From positions 20,150,001 through 20,214,000 of the forward strand of contig OU612068.1 in NCBI GenBank assembly GCA_914767715.1: 64,000 bases of DNA, in the 5' to 3' direction. This DNA comes from Membranipora membranacea. Lineage: Eukaryota > Bryozoa > Gymnolaemata > Cheilostomatida > Membraniporidae. Position numbers and translations under genes: made by a program. Shown here in pieces: positions 23,446 to 35,248 of the stretch (the stretch's first letter is position 1; each line of letters begins with the position of its first letter). A model generated the notes under the pieces. It was not told where the DNA came from, did not search any database, and worked only from the letters and a program-made list of their open reading frames with translations.

Positions 23446-24703
23446 AATTAAACAATTAAAGCGGACCACACACCTGCGAGTAATAAGCCATGCGGATTGT
23501 TTTTTATTTGCTTAGTGACGACCATATCTCAACAAATACCTGGCAACTTCCGAACTCTCATCAACCGCAAATACTACTCAACACCGAAGGTGTAGAATTG
23601 GATCAGTCTGCTCCGCAGACAGGGCCGGGGCATTTTGTCCGTCGGGCTCCCGGGTTCACAAACCCTATGCCTACCCTGGCGCAAGCCTAGGTGTGGTATC
23701 TCGCATACTTCAACACTATCGAGCTTGTCAGATCTTCAAATCCGTAACTTGAACATTTCAATAATAGGCAGTAGCCCTCATCTTTTCCGTGTTATTTTAT
23801 TTAATATTCAGTGTAACGTCTTTTGTGTTATACCTGTATATATGTTTATTTTATTAACCAGTCATTCATTCATGTAACATGTAAGACGCCATTGCCCTGC
23901 CATATACATTCCACACTGTACGCCTGGCCTACTCACATAAGCGTATAATATAACTATAGCAGTCAAAACTAGTCAAGGTACACAACAAAATATTAATCCC
24001 TTGAAGTTATTCATAAATTTTGCAATTCCGTGATTGAACGCATAACTGATCTATCTATACTTCATACGACTTACACAAGGTGACGAATGAGGTCACCACA
24101 CATATCCACGTCATACAAGCATAGTCTTGTCGGAGTGCCGACGTAGGGTACTCCTACTCAGGAGCTAAGTAGCATCGACACGGAGTCTTTGAAAATGGTG
24201 CGAGCCTACCAGTAAAAACCTCCAATAGCGAATAGCGATATATGTTAAATCTTTAAGTCATAATGTAAAATAATATTAATAACCAGATCATTGCAAAGAC
24301 AATCATGGATTGCAATCCATACACTCTATAATACTCATTTTTGTTGTGTGCCTTCCAAAACCCCATTAAATTATTTTTATAAGCTCTATCTGGGAATGTG
24401 TGTGGTAGCGCAGCTGGACGTTCTGAATTATAAATATCCCTTGTGTTTTTTCCATGTGAACCAAAATGTTCTAAGCACAACAGCATGCCTGCAAATATAG
24501 GCACTTTATTTTTCCTTCTTTTCTGCGTTCTTTAAGCAATAAAGATTTAACTAACTAACTAGTGACATAGGCTCCTCCCCTTTTTCTCGCTACACTGGCT
24601 ATATCTTGCTCGCTGGCTCATTGCTAGATATGAATCTTTTACCGCGATAGTATGCCCATATTGGCTAATTATAGTTACATGTATGGCGCGCTTTATTAAT
24701 AAC
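23446..24703. other. Unassigned intergenic DNA
   Basis: No convincing gene is seen. AATAAAGATTTAACTAACTAAC at about 24539-24560 resembles the 3' end of a polyadenylated retroelement with a short tandem tail, but no coding part could be attached to it. Confidence 0.4.
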
Positions 24704-24709
24704 CACATT

Positions 24710-27700
24710 TACGGCAGACGAGCTGCGCCAGGGGAGAAAAATTAATTGGGATGGCGCAGCTCGGCTACATGGAATTTACATGTGGCGCAGCTCGGCTAGA
24801 GGCCATTTATGTGTGGCGCAGCTCGGCTAGTTTCAAATTTTGTAGCCAAGAGAACACAACTCAGAAATTACATAGTATGTCACTACTCAGTCGGAAAAAA
24901 GCTTAGTGTCAACTCGAGTTTTGGAGGTATGATTGTTAACAACTAAGTCTGCACCATCTTGATAACTGAGTCTGATAATAAATTGGGCCCTAGGCATGGC
25001 TTTGAGATTAGAACATCACTCACTGGCCTGAGCACTGAAAGGTGAGCTCTTTAATGTTATCACTATCAGACATTCTCAACATAAAGCCGCCTTGGAAAAG
25101 ATATATACAGAGGAGAGGTGTCTGACAGGACAGGAGAACTGTTCTGATTGTCACCACCAACCAATCAATCTATCTAACGTAACTAGTAACTAAATCTTCT
25201 TACCAAGGACTGGCATGGACCAGGAGTCAGACCTGGGTCCAAGTCATGGTAAGTCAAGTCATCTTCAAGTCAAGTCAAAGTCACGACTTGACTTAAGAAA
25301 ATTATGACTTGACTTGATGTCGAAAACAAATAGACAACACTTGACTTGACGAAAAATTGACTTTGACTTGACTTGGGAGTTGTCCTGACTTTGGTCAAGT
25401 CAACATAAGTCAATGTGTGAAATTTTATAACATAATGTAGAAAGAGATACAGGAAGGATAATCATAACTGAGAACCCCAACTCAGAAACCCCAACTCCGA
25501 AACAGAAAACCCAACTTCTCAGCTATGGGTAGGTAGTCAGAGTTCCTGCCTTACATATTAGTTGTCTTCTCTTGTTGTCTTGTAATCAGTAAAATGAAAA
25601 ATGTATCCCATGATGCAATATTAATATAGTCTGATCATATAGTGCAGGTTTATTCAGAAGACTGCTTGTATCATCATCAACATCATCATCATCATCAGAC
25701 AGAAATCCTTCTAGTCTAAGGATTTTTCACACTTTTTCTTTTTGTGCTTCTCACAACAACAGAAGGCTGGACTTTCTTTTTTGACACAATAAAGGTACAT
25801 ATTATATACAATGAAGTAACAATGCTGAGTTGCGTACACACCCATGCCTTCTTTCGTTTGTGGGGAGGGGAGCAAATCCCGATTAGTAGAGCAACTCCTG
25901 AGGACCTAACTAACTCCTCCATGATTTGGAGTCACCCGGGATTGACATAAATTGATTGTCACGGTTAATGAGCGTGACTTTGCCATGACTTGTAAGTCAC
26001 CCATCTTTGACTTGACTTACAAAAATCATGACTTGACTTGACTTGATGGCGAAAAAAATAGACACCAATTGACTTGACTTGGTGTAAATGTGACTTGACT
26101 TAGCATCGACAATGACTTGACTTGCGATGACTTCGACCCAGGTCTGCTAGGAGTACTCCTTGATCTTTCACTACAGACAGTTCCTGGACCAATCTGTAGA
26201 CTGTAGATTCTATGTATGTATGTATGTCATTGTTACAGTGAATCAGAGTGAGAGAATTGGTGGTATGTTGGTGATGATGCAGTAGCACCCTCACTTGCAG
26301 ACTTTCACTATCATATCTATGACCCTACTCCAAAACATGTCTGGCCTGGGTCTGTGGCAATATTTGACAGTCATATTGCGTTCTGCTGAAAAATCATTCG
26401 GTAATCTCTCAATTTTATCTCTAATCCAGAAATATACACTTTTCTCATAGTTGAGCATCTCCTTTGCTTGGTTTCAGCATTGATTGATCAAATTATCGGT
26501 TTTCCTTTCAGAACGTTTGAAGACAAGGTGATGACAACAAAATTAAAACCAGCCTAAAGAGTTGGGATATTACTGAGTATCTATGTGGTCTATCATATAT
26601 ATTAGTGTGGGAAATGAAGTCATCTGGATGATCAATGCGCCGACACACAACTTGCAGATCAACTTTGAGATATGAGGCTGCACCGTAGTGCCACAAAGAA
26701 GATCAAATGACCTCTTTACATAAGTCTAATTTTCCACCATTTTTTGACTGCTTGTGGGTCTGGTTTCAGTTTAGGAAATCAAGCTGTCAAGCACATTTGA
26801 ATTGTAAATGCCCAAAGTTCCACTGATAAGCTGATTCAAATCAATCTTGAGTGATAATAGACAACTAATACATCGGTGAACTGACTTGACCACTGTAATC
26901 TGTAAGTGGGTACCAAATTATATCAAAGTTTTTTCTCTCGTCGGATGTTTATTTTTTATTCAAACATACTATGTTTGTTTGTTGCTGAGGAGCTGACATG
27001 ACAAGTTCTTTTATTTCTTCTTCGTTATCTGTTTCGTGTAATGTAATTTTAGCACAATAATAACCTACTAGGCCTAAGAAAGTTCACTTGACGCATTTTC
27101 GTGACAGCTGTATTACCATCTATATTCATGCAGGGATGATATGACTTCGCTGTTTAGTCTACAGAACAACGCATAGATAGATGAGAATTTTGTCAACAGT
27201 GACTGAAAGGTCTTGGAATAAAATACAGCTTAGGTGCCCTACTTAGGTCTTGCTCCCAAATCACTCTCTCATTGATGGAACTATACCCATGCATTCTGAG
27301 TGAACGATTTGTGCCAAATTGGCTAATTGAGCGAAGTGACCAGACTACCTTGGGAAGAGGATTGATTTTAGCTGAGAGAACTTGGAGCCTTGTTTACAAG
27401 AACTATGTTAGGACAACTCATATGTCCAATGCAATCATACCAGAGAGTTGGGGACAAATGTTATATTTTGTCCCCAACTCTTTGATCATACATACTCCCT
27501 GATATCTTTTGTTCACCCAAGGACTTACTATCACTCTCCAAAGTTGGAGTAAGGATATGCGTTTGGTTTGACCCGAAAAAGTTGGATCAATGTGACTACG
27601 AGCCAGAATACCTGTGGCCGTTATACATATTATATTCAATGTACCTAACAATAAAAAATGATCAGCACAAAACACTGTGAATCATTTAATCTGGTTATTA

Positions 27701-29306
27701 TTGATAGATTTAAGCAGAGTATAGCAGAGAGTATAGCAGGGTGCGAGGACTGCCTTACGCAATGAACCTTCTTCTCAGTTCTCTGGGGCCTGCACCCAGT
27801 GACCAAGCACCCTGATGAAGTTTGTTCATCTAATTGATACTGCAAAAACTCCCTAGGTATCACTATCAACAGCATTGGATACTAACTGAAGTTGCATGCT
27901 TGACATTGATTTATCATCTACAACTTACAGTTAGATGTTGCAAGACTAGGAGATGAGCTGTGCTACGGCATTATTATTGTGTATAAAATCTCCTGGATCT
28001 CTAGTTGTTCATTGGAAAATACTTTTACTTGGTGAAGTCTCAGCATCTTAAATCCGGCTAAGTGAACCAGCCACTGTCTTACCAAGGAGTTCCCTCTAAC
28101 TCTTTGGTCTTACCAATGCAATCCTGATACATGTTGAGGTTTATACGGGATCAAAGATTAAGTTGGTCTAGTGATGATTGCATATGATTCCTATGGCTTA
28201 TCTCTGGTGAGTCTCTAAAATGCTCCTTCATAATCATACAGGCTGTAAAATAAAACATGTTAACATACAAAAATGTTATTTGGACAGATTACTGACACAT
28301 CAATCACAGTCAAACTTTAAACAAAGTAACTTGATGAGCTCTAAATCCCTCTCTACGCTTGCAGTATATGCCCTACATCTAGCAGACACGACTATACAAC
28401 TTGCATTGTATACACTGTATACACGAGTTACTCCAAAGCCTGGGTTGGTCTCTGGTAATGTTTGACTGCCCCCCCCCCCTGGTTTGGTTTCAAACAACAA
28501 AAAACCCAAAACATGGGCAGTCAAATACTCACTGCCATTGACCCAGATGTTGGAGTAGGCCTGTGACCATTCCTCACTCAGTAGCAGCCTGTAGTACTAG
28601 TACTAGGTAGCCTGTGAGTGTGAGTAGTCACTCTTGATTGATACATATTTCATCAACATCATTACCAACTATCAAAACATTGGGCAGCTCATTGCTTTGT
28701 AATGTTTGTGCACCCACACAATTAACCCAAACCCACCAAAATAAGAAAATGCAATGATGTGAGTGGTAGAAGCAAGGAGCAACCAGGGAAGCTGATACTC
28801 CTTGGACTGGTAGAAGAGAGAAGTACAAGTAGGTAGTACAAGTTAAGTAGTAAGTACCCCTATTTAAATGATCAACACATCCAATCCAATCATTCCTTCA
28901 CATGATGATAATGATACTTTATCCCTACCTTAATAATATAAATTTCATACCTTATTGTGGAGAATACTATACTATACTTACAGCCATATCATAGGTAGGG
29001 AAAGTCAAGCCACTTTTCAAACACTGACTGTGACTCCCTGCTGTGACTGCCACTCCTAGTTCAACTTATGTAAAATAGTCCTCTTGCTTTTTCAGCTAGA
29101 TCTTGAACAATAGAGCTGTGATAAATTCCCGCTCATTTATCAATTCCGACAGATGAGCAAATTTTTACAAGTCTATATATATTGGGAATCATCTGCTCTT
29201 GGTATCAAATTTTGAACCTAGCCGAGCTGCGCCACACATAAATCTCCTCTAGCCGAGCTGCGCCATCTGAAATTATTTTCTCCCCTGGCGCAGCTCGTCT
29301 GCCGTA
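24710..29306. mobile_element. 4.6-kb non-autonomous TIR element with 6-bp target duplication
   Basis: TACGGCAGACGAGCTGCGCC opens the element and its exact complement closes it. The inverted similarity runs on about 90-100 bases. Both ends carry iterated GGCGCAGCTCGGCTA motifs (three left, two right). CACATT flanks both sides (24704-24709, 29307-29312) as a 6-bp target duplication. Inside is a nested hAT-like element (25228-26146). The rest (26150-29200) has no transposase I can recognise. Six-base duplications are known for Polintons and a few rarer superfamilies, and the size and absence of genes point to a non-autonomous derivative. Confidence 0.8.
25228..26146. mobile_element. 0.92-kb hAT-type non-autonomous element rich in AAGTC repeats
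   Basis: The ends are CAGACCTGGGTC and GACCCAGGTCTG. The flanking 8-mers CCAGGAGT (25220-25227) and CTAGGAGT (26147-26154) match at 7 of 8 positions. The CAG start and 8-bp duplication fit hAT. Subterminal arms of 150-200 bp consist of many CAAGTC / GACTTG units in inverted orientation, which could act as transposase binding sites. The centre (25440-25970) has an ATC microsatellite and no recognisable gene. Confidence 0.8.
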
Positions 29307-29312
29307 CACATT

Positions 29313-29644
29313 GCCATGGGAGCCACACTGATCACGTGATATACTATTGCATGTATATCTCTGATCGATAGAGAGTGAATTAATTCACTTAGCTTGAGCA
29401 GGGAGAATGGCTTGAGTGCAGCTGAAATTCAGTATTTATAATAATAATAATAATAATTCTGATAAAAATAACTTTTCATGATAGATATCATGAATAGTAA
29501 AGCCTCTATTTGCAGGCATGCTAAAATTTCACAAGTTTTATTTAATTGTTATGTGATAAAAGGGAAAGAAATTATTTTCTTTGAGGTTATTTTAGTGATG
29601 ATGGATGCATATATTATTGAGATGTTATTGACAATAAGACCTTC
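29313..29644 (-). other. 3' region of the LINE with ATT microsatellite tail
   Basis: Reading the minus strand past the reverse transcriptase stop, about 190 bases lead to (ATT)n (29433-29458 on the plus strand). Several LINE clades end in short tandem tails, so this is the likely 3' end. Sequence between 29313 and 29430 holds nothing recognised. Confidence 0.45.
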
Positions 29645-31072
29645 CTATGGAGCATGATGACATACGCTTATATAATTTATTATATTTGTCCAATCCCCTA
29701 TGCGAGGATTGAGCTGTTCTCTTGGGTTGTTGTTAATGTGGCAGTCGAAGAGAAAATGCTCTGATGTTTCGTCCTCTTGCCAGCAAAGGCATAGGGGTGT
29801 ATGGGTTAGCTTTAAAAGGAACATATGTGCTTGGAGTCTACTATGGCCTGAGAGAAGAGCACATAGGGATCCGAAGAGTTTTATATTTTGATCGAGTGGC
29901 AGGGGATTTTTAAAAATGAGGTTTGGTTCACAATCAGAGGTAAATAATACTCCATAATCATGTGTTTTAAAAAATCTTTCCCATGAGGAAAGCCAAAGTT
30001 GTTTTACATGTTTATTTATCAGAGTTTTGGAAAAGTCCTTCGCATTGACATCCTCGTGCTTGAGAGAACGGGTGCCTAGTAACCGGCACACATCGGCAAG
30101 AAAATTTTTAAAAAGTGTGCTGTTTGTGTGATGCCAAGGTATCTGATTTATGGTGAACATCCTTTTGAAAAGGTTTAAACGTGCTTTGATATGATCGAGT
30201 CTAGTTGGTAGTATTTGAGTGGCAACATGTAAAAATTCTTCTGGTGGTTTATGGGGAGTGCCTGTGATTCCTTTTAGAAAATTGTATGTGTTTAATTGAT
30301 TGTCAGAGTCCCATAGGTGAGAGCAATAGAATCCTGAGGGTTTGATGACAGAGTTGTATATTGTTCTTAGGGTTTTGGGTGTTAAAGAGTTTATAAAAGG
30401 CAGCAACATATTCCATTTTCGTTGCATTGAGTATTGTGCATGGGCTTTGTGTGTAGAAAATTTAAGTTTATTGTCAATAGTACTACCTAATACTTTAGTT
30501 TCGGTGCATGGGGAAATGATATTGTCTGAGATTTTAATAGGAGTTTCATTGCCCTCAGGATTGAAAAAAATAAGAGACGTTTTAGAACAGTTTAGTTTCA
30601 GTCGCCATTTCAGTAACCATTGATGAATTTTAGTAATTGTGTCATTTATATTTGCGCAGAGAGTTTGACTGTTGTGGGCATTAAATAGCATAGTTGCATC
30701 GTCTGCATACTGCAGTGGCATTTGATTTGGTTCCGTGGATACCATGTCACGAATAAAAATAGAAAAGAAAATTGGTGACAAGACTGAACCTTGTGGTAGG
30801 CCGATGACATGTGGTTTCCCCTCGGAGCAGTAGTCATTAATTTGCAACTTTACAGTTCTGTTGCATAGAAAACTTCTAAACACCTTAACAAGTTGAATTG
30901 GAATACCAACCTCCACCAATCTATACAACATTCCTTCAAGCCAGATGGAATCAAAAGCCTTTTGAAAATCGAGAAACAGGGCAGCCACTTTTTGTTTACT
31001 CTTTCTGTTATGTTCAACGAATGATATTAATTGGAATAGATATGTGTCAGTATTTAGGAGACGTGTGGATGA
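29645..31072 (-). pseudogene. LINE (non-LTR) reverse transcriptase, 5'-truncated
   Basis: A 475-residue open stretch lies between an in-frame stop at 31073-31075 and the terminal stop. It has RT motifs in order: FLDFQKAFDSIW, LPQGSVLSPIFFSIF, the catalytic YADDATM and LKLNCSKTSL. A C-terminal CLCWQEDETSEHFLFDC (C-x-C...H...C) follows, typical of Jockey/I/CR1-type LINEs. The start of the fingers region degenerates upstream with several stops (about 31090-31140), and the endonuclease and ORF1 are absent. This is the usual outcome of incomplete target-primed reverse transcription. The remaining catalytic part is open, suggesting moderate age. Confidence 0.85.
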
Positions 31073-31140
31073 TTACCCAAACTTTTGGATATACACTTAT
31101 CATTTTCTCATTCTTTGTTAAAATATTCTAATTTATATTT

Positions 31141-31423
31141 AGAAAATCTGATATCACCTTTTAACAGTTTTAGAAGAGCATTTAGCACATGTTTTTGAGA
31201 AGAAAAGTGACATCGAAACTGTGTATTGCTAGCCTAAGCTCAGAAGAGAGAACTAACAATGCAGAGCTAGGTAAATCCGTTTCGATCATGTCTGTTTGAT
31301 AAAATTAAAGTTGTCCTCTCTTTCAGCCAAATGTAAGTGCTCAATATTTGCGACAGAAGCTCTATCGATCAGAGATACACATACTAATAGTGTAATCTCG
31401 AAATCAGTGTGCATGGGAGCAGT
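31141..31423. other. Unassigned DNA upstream of the LINE fragment
   Basis: I see no gene or repeat structure here beyond possible decayed LINE sequence at the left edge. Confidence 0.4.
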
Positions 31424-31431
31424 ATAAAAAC

Positions 31432-32179
31432 ATACTTGCCAACCTGTACGCATAAAGCGTTTGTAAACGCTTATTTGACACTAATTGAGTTTTAAACGCA
31501 AAACGCTAGTTGTACTCATTTATGGTTTTCCAAACGCCTGTTCATCTAATTAGGCAATCAAAAACGCATCTTTTATCTTTAGTGTTTACTTGGTTGTCAT
31601 GGTTAAATAATAGACTAAAAATCTGGTATTGGCTGCAGAAAACCATGATGTTGATTTACAGTTGACTTTTTACCTGTCCAAGTTTTGCATGAGCCAAATT
31701 GCAACTTTTCTTCAATGAGACACAACATAACTAGTAATCCATTGTAGAATATGGTGGTTCTGCCAACTTCAACTTTTCTTTAATCAGAGCAGGGAGATCA
31801 GAGTAACAAAGTTGTCTACCTCCTTGTTGGGGTGAGATAACTCAGATCTCCTGCCCCAGTGTTTCAAGGGCAAACCAGGGAGGATGGGCAAACAGGGTTT
31901 CAAATAGCCTGTCTTGACAGGCTAGGTTACAAACAATTTCTCATTTATTATTAGCAGATTGCACCTTACAACGCAAAGGGAAAAAGACTAATGTTGAGTG
32001 ATCTGCACTCCTACGCTACTAAGGACTACTTACTGTGATAATATAATTTTTCGCGCGTAGCGCGAAAAATTTTTTGGGGCGTTTTCTGGTCATTTGAGGC
32101 ACCCTGGAGTTTTGTACTCATTTTTAAGCATTTTGCAAATTTTTGTACTCATTTTGGAAAAATTAGGTTGGAAAGTCTG
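31432..32179. mobile_element. 0.75-kb hAT-like MITE
   Basis: The ends ACTTGCCAACCT and AGGTTGGAAAGT are inverted with one mismatch. ATAAAAAC occurs immediately outside both ends (31424-31431, 32180-32187) as a perfect 8-bp target duplication, as expected for hAT. Both subterminal regions contain TTGTACTCATTT. A perfect 12-bp-stem hairpin lies inside (32045-32071). The segment around 31905-31925 also contains AGCCTGTCTTGACAGGCT, related to the intronic miniature elements. Non-coding. Confidence 0.75.
32045..32071. repeat. Perfect 12-bp-stem hairpin
   Basis: AATTTTTCGCGC, loop GTA, GCGCGAAAAATT. CpG-rich stem in an AT-rich context, inside the hAT-like MITE. Confidence 0.9.
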
Positions 32180-32187
32180 ATAAAAAC

Positions 32188-32635
32188 TGTGTGCAGAACT
32201 CAGCAGGTTAGTAGCAATCGAACTAACTCATTCTGCGCATGCTCAGCTCTGGGCATGAGCTGATCTCTGCAAAATTGAGCCTCGGAATTCCGAAGCCATC
32301 TGATTGGCTACCTGCTCTGGTGGCACACTGCCATATGCGTGCGGATTTGTTAGTAAGAGTTATCTTCTATTGTCACTATTAGCTAAATTTGATTAGCAGT
32401 TTATACAGGGGGTATCCCATTCCCTCTTTCCAAAGTTGCAATCAGAAACCAAACTAAACTCATTGTTCTTGCACATGCACAAATTCAAGTCACGCATGAT
32501 GCATACTTAGCCTTACGACACCTTCTTTGTGGTAATGATAGCCTAGTTTATCAGTGATCTACATGCCCAGTCAGATCACGAGAGTCAGTATGGAACTAAC
32601 TATCAGTCACCACATCAGTCACACACTGTCACTTG
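32188..32635. other. Intergenic DNA before the LTR retrotransposon
   Basis: I see no gene here. It ends in CACTTG, which is duplicated or shared at the far side of the retrotransposon. Confidence 0.4.
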
Positions 32636-34712
32636 TGTCAGGGTGACAATTTTTAAAGCCTGCACCAGTACTATAAACAAATTGATATATTATGTCAGAG
32701 TGACAATTTTTAAAGCATGCACCAGTAAGATAAACAAATTGATATATTATGTTAGGGTGATAATTTTAAAACATGCAGCAGTACTATAAACAAATTGATA
32801 TATTTCTTGAGATTCATTATCAGACAGGATAAATACCAGACAGAATTACTGTACCGAAGGAATGGCAAAAAAACCAACAATAGCAACTTTCTGCGGTGAT
32901 AGCCCAACCAGAGAGAATGTTTTCAACACCATCTCTGAGGGTAGTCACTACCATGATAAACCGACATTAACAATTTTCTGCGGTGATAGCTCAACCAGAG
33001 AAAATGTGTGCATCACCATCTTTGAGGGTAGTCGCTACCATGATAAAAGCATATGCAGAGATCTTAGTACTAAAGTTTTTTTTTTTGGAGAGATCTAGCG
33101 AACGCTTCCAACTGCATGCAAAGTAACTGGGCTTGATCCATGGAAAAGGAGCTAGGGTGGGGAAAGTTGCTGACGTTTTTTTAAAAACGTGACAAAATAA
33201 TGAGACACACAACATCGTCTTCCTTCAAACCTCATTTTGAACAAGAGGTGATGGTACAGTCAATAAAGCCATATCCATATCTAAATCCATAAACCCATAA
33301 TCTGATAAATATTAATGATTTTACATTATAGTTGAATCTTAAGGTGTTGAGATTATATTGTGAAACCAACTTTGAGTTTAAAAGTAAACAGAATTATTAA
33401 CAGCCTATCAGTAGATAGGATTTTATTTAAAAAAAAAAAAGAAAAACAAAACGACACTTAATGGCGTTTTATTATAACTGTGAATTAACCCTGGTTTGTG
33501 GAGATTTCTATTTTAGCATCAGCTTAGTATGACCTCCCTACCTTCTGACATATATATATGAGGACCCGAACGCCAGAGTAATACACAAGATAGAAATAAT
33601 GTCGAGTCCAGTATAGCACCTAACTTCCACCATCACTCCTAAAGAAGAAAGAGAATACAATTACCAGTTATCATCAACCTCAGCAATACTTACACCAGCT
33701 GCACCTGAATGTACAACACTATATTATATCATCAAAGTGAAACCGCCTACCAGAAGACCGTGTCACATATACATCAGTGGCACAACAATACGTATAGAGA
33801 TCAGTTAGTATTAAGACAGGAACGCAACAGGACCGTCGTCCTATTTTATCAGTGGCTTAAATTGTGAAATAAGAGAAGTGATTATATCATATAATATATT
33901 GTATTGTTGTGTAATTCAAAAGTATATCAACTTGTTTGTGCGATCAGCGACTAAATCAGAACTCATCTGGCATTCTGGCCTATAGCCAAGGACGAGAGTG
34001 CAAGGACAGTCAGGTTAGAACATTCGGAACGACTTTTAATATTTTTATCTTATATAAATATTTTATATGTGTATTTTGTCTCAATTGAATTAAATGGTCA
34101 GGGTAATTAAATAAATAGTCTTAGTCTAAACAGATTAGTTTTATGCCTGTCTGGTTGACATAAATAATTGATAATCCAAGCAGCTTGACTCTTTAGTAGT
34201 CACAATTGTGTATTCAAAGGCAATCTAAACTTCACACACTTGTAGACGGCCTTGTCGGCGCTTTCACGTAATAGATCATAAACAGACATCAGAAGTTTCA
34301 ATATATATATAACTTGTGATGAATTAAATAGATTGTGTATTATAATAATCTTGAATTAAATTTAAGTTAACACTCGTGACGACGGCTAGTGAATTAAGCG
34401 CATGAGTAGATAAACAGTGCGTGGGTTACATTGTGTCAGGAAATTAATTGATATCGGGTCATTGACGACCTTCAGAAATTGTCGCAGCAGTGTATTGTAT
34501 ATCAGTCTATAGTAGATCCGTGTATTGTATATCAGCCTATCTTTGAGACCCTTCTGTGGGATATAATAATGATTCATAATTCGAGCGATGGCTTTCAGTG
34601 CTAAAACACATAGAACCTTAAATTAAATATAAAAGCCCTCTCGCTCATCAGAGTAGACTCGGAGCAAGCCAACTACACCCTGTTGTGTACACGGCCCAGT
34701 CCGTTTCTCACA
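32636..34712 (+). repeat. 5' LTR
   Basis: It begins with three tandem units of about 57 bp (32636, 32693, 32750), each with GTCAGGGTGACAATTTT-like sequence. A pair of 87-bp repeats follows (from about 32885 and 32972). TATATATA at 33551-33558 is a likely core promoter, which puts the transcript start near 33580. AATAAA-like sequence lies near 34106. The division into U3, R and U5 is inferred. Confidence 0.9.
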
Positions 34713-34730
34713 TGGAGGTCCTACCGAGAC
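34713..34730 (+). promoter_or_regulatory. Primer binding site, tRNA-Gln type
   Basis: TGGAGGTCCTACCGAGAC follows the LTR directly. Its complement, ending GGTAGGACCTCCA, matches the 3' end of eukaryotic tRNA-Gln as I remember it (CTCGGTGGGACCT plus CCA), apart from a few positions. Confidence 0.75.
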
Positions 34731-35248
34731 GTTAACACTTGATTCTTAATCCCGCGTTGAACTCGGATTAAAATTCATACCCAGATAAAATTCATTGACA
34801 TCCCACAATAATTTAGCAAGTCATTTTAAGAAAAGTTCTTAACATATTTAGCTTAAAGTAGCATCATATAATCTCTCTGGCTGACGGTTTTATTTACCCA
34901 TTATAAAGTGAATAATTGATTTATATAATAAGTCAATAATCAGTGTATTACTGATAACGATCATAGTTCAGTGGCTCAGTCATTAAACTTATTTAAATCT
35001 TCACAGCACATTATAATCTGTCATACATACTGTTTTAACCCCAGCTGTATTGTGTTTAACCCTTGAAGGCATTCATATTGCATTTGTGGCTAATCATAAA
35101 TTCTATTTACAGCTATCGCAATTCAATCTTACCCAAGTCATTGTACCAGCATAATCGAGTCTAGATTTATTGTACCTAAATCTATCGTTACCCCTGTTTC
35201 AACATTCAGCCCTCGTATTCAAGCCGACAAAGTCAAGCTAAGGTTAGT
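34731..35248 (+). other. Retrotransposon leader
   Basis: Untranslated region between the primer site and the gag start, with no ORF of note. It probably contains the packaging signal, but no specific structure is recognised. Confidence 0.5.

Noticed and set aside
24253-24504. 83-residue ORF on the minus strand
   Set aside because: It has a hydrophobic end but no recognisable domain, homolog or splice context.
32862-33098. 78-residue ORF inside the LTR as a gene
   Set aside because: It consists of two tandem repeats in U3 before the likely promoter; reported as a repeat finding instead.
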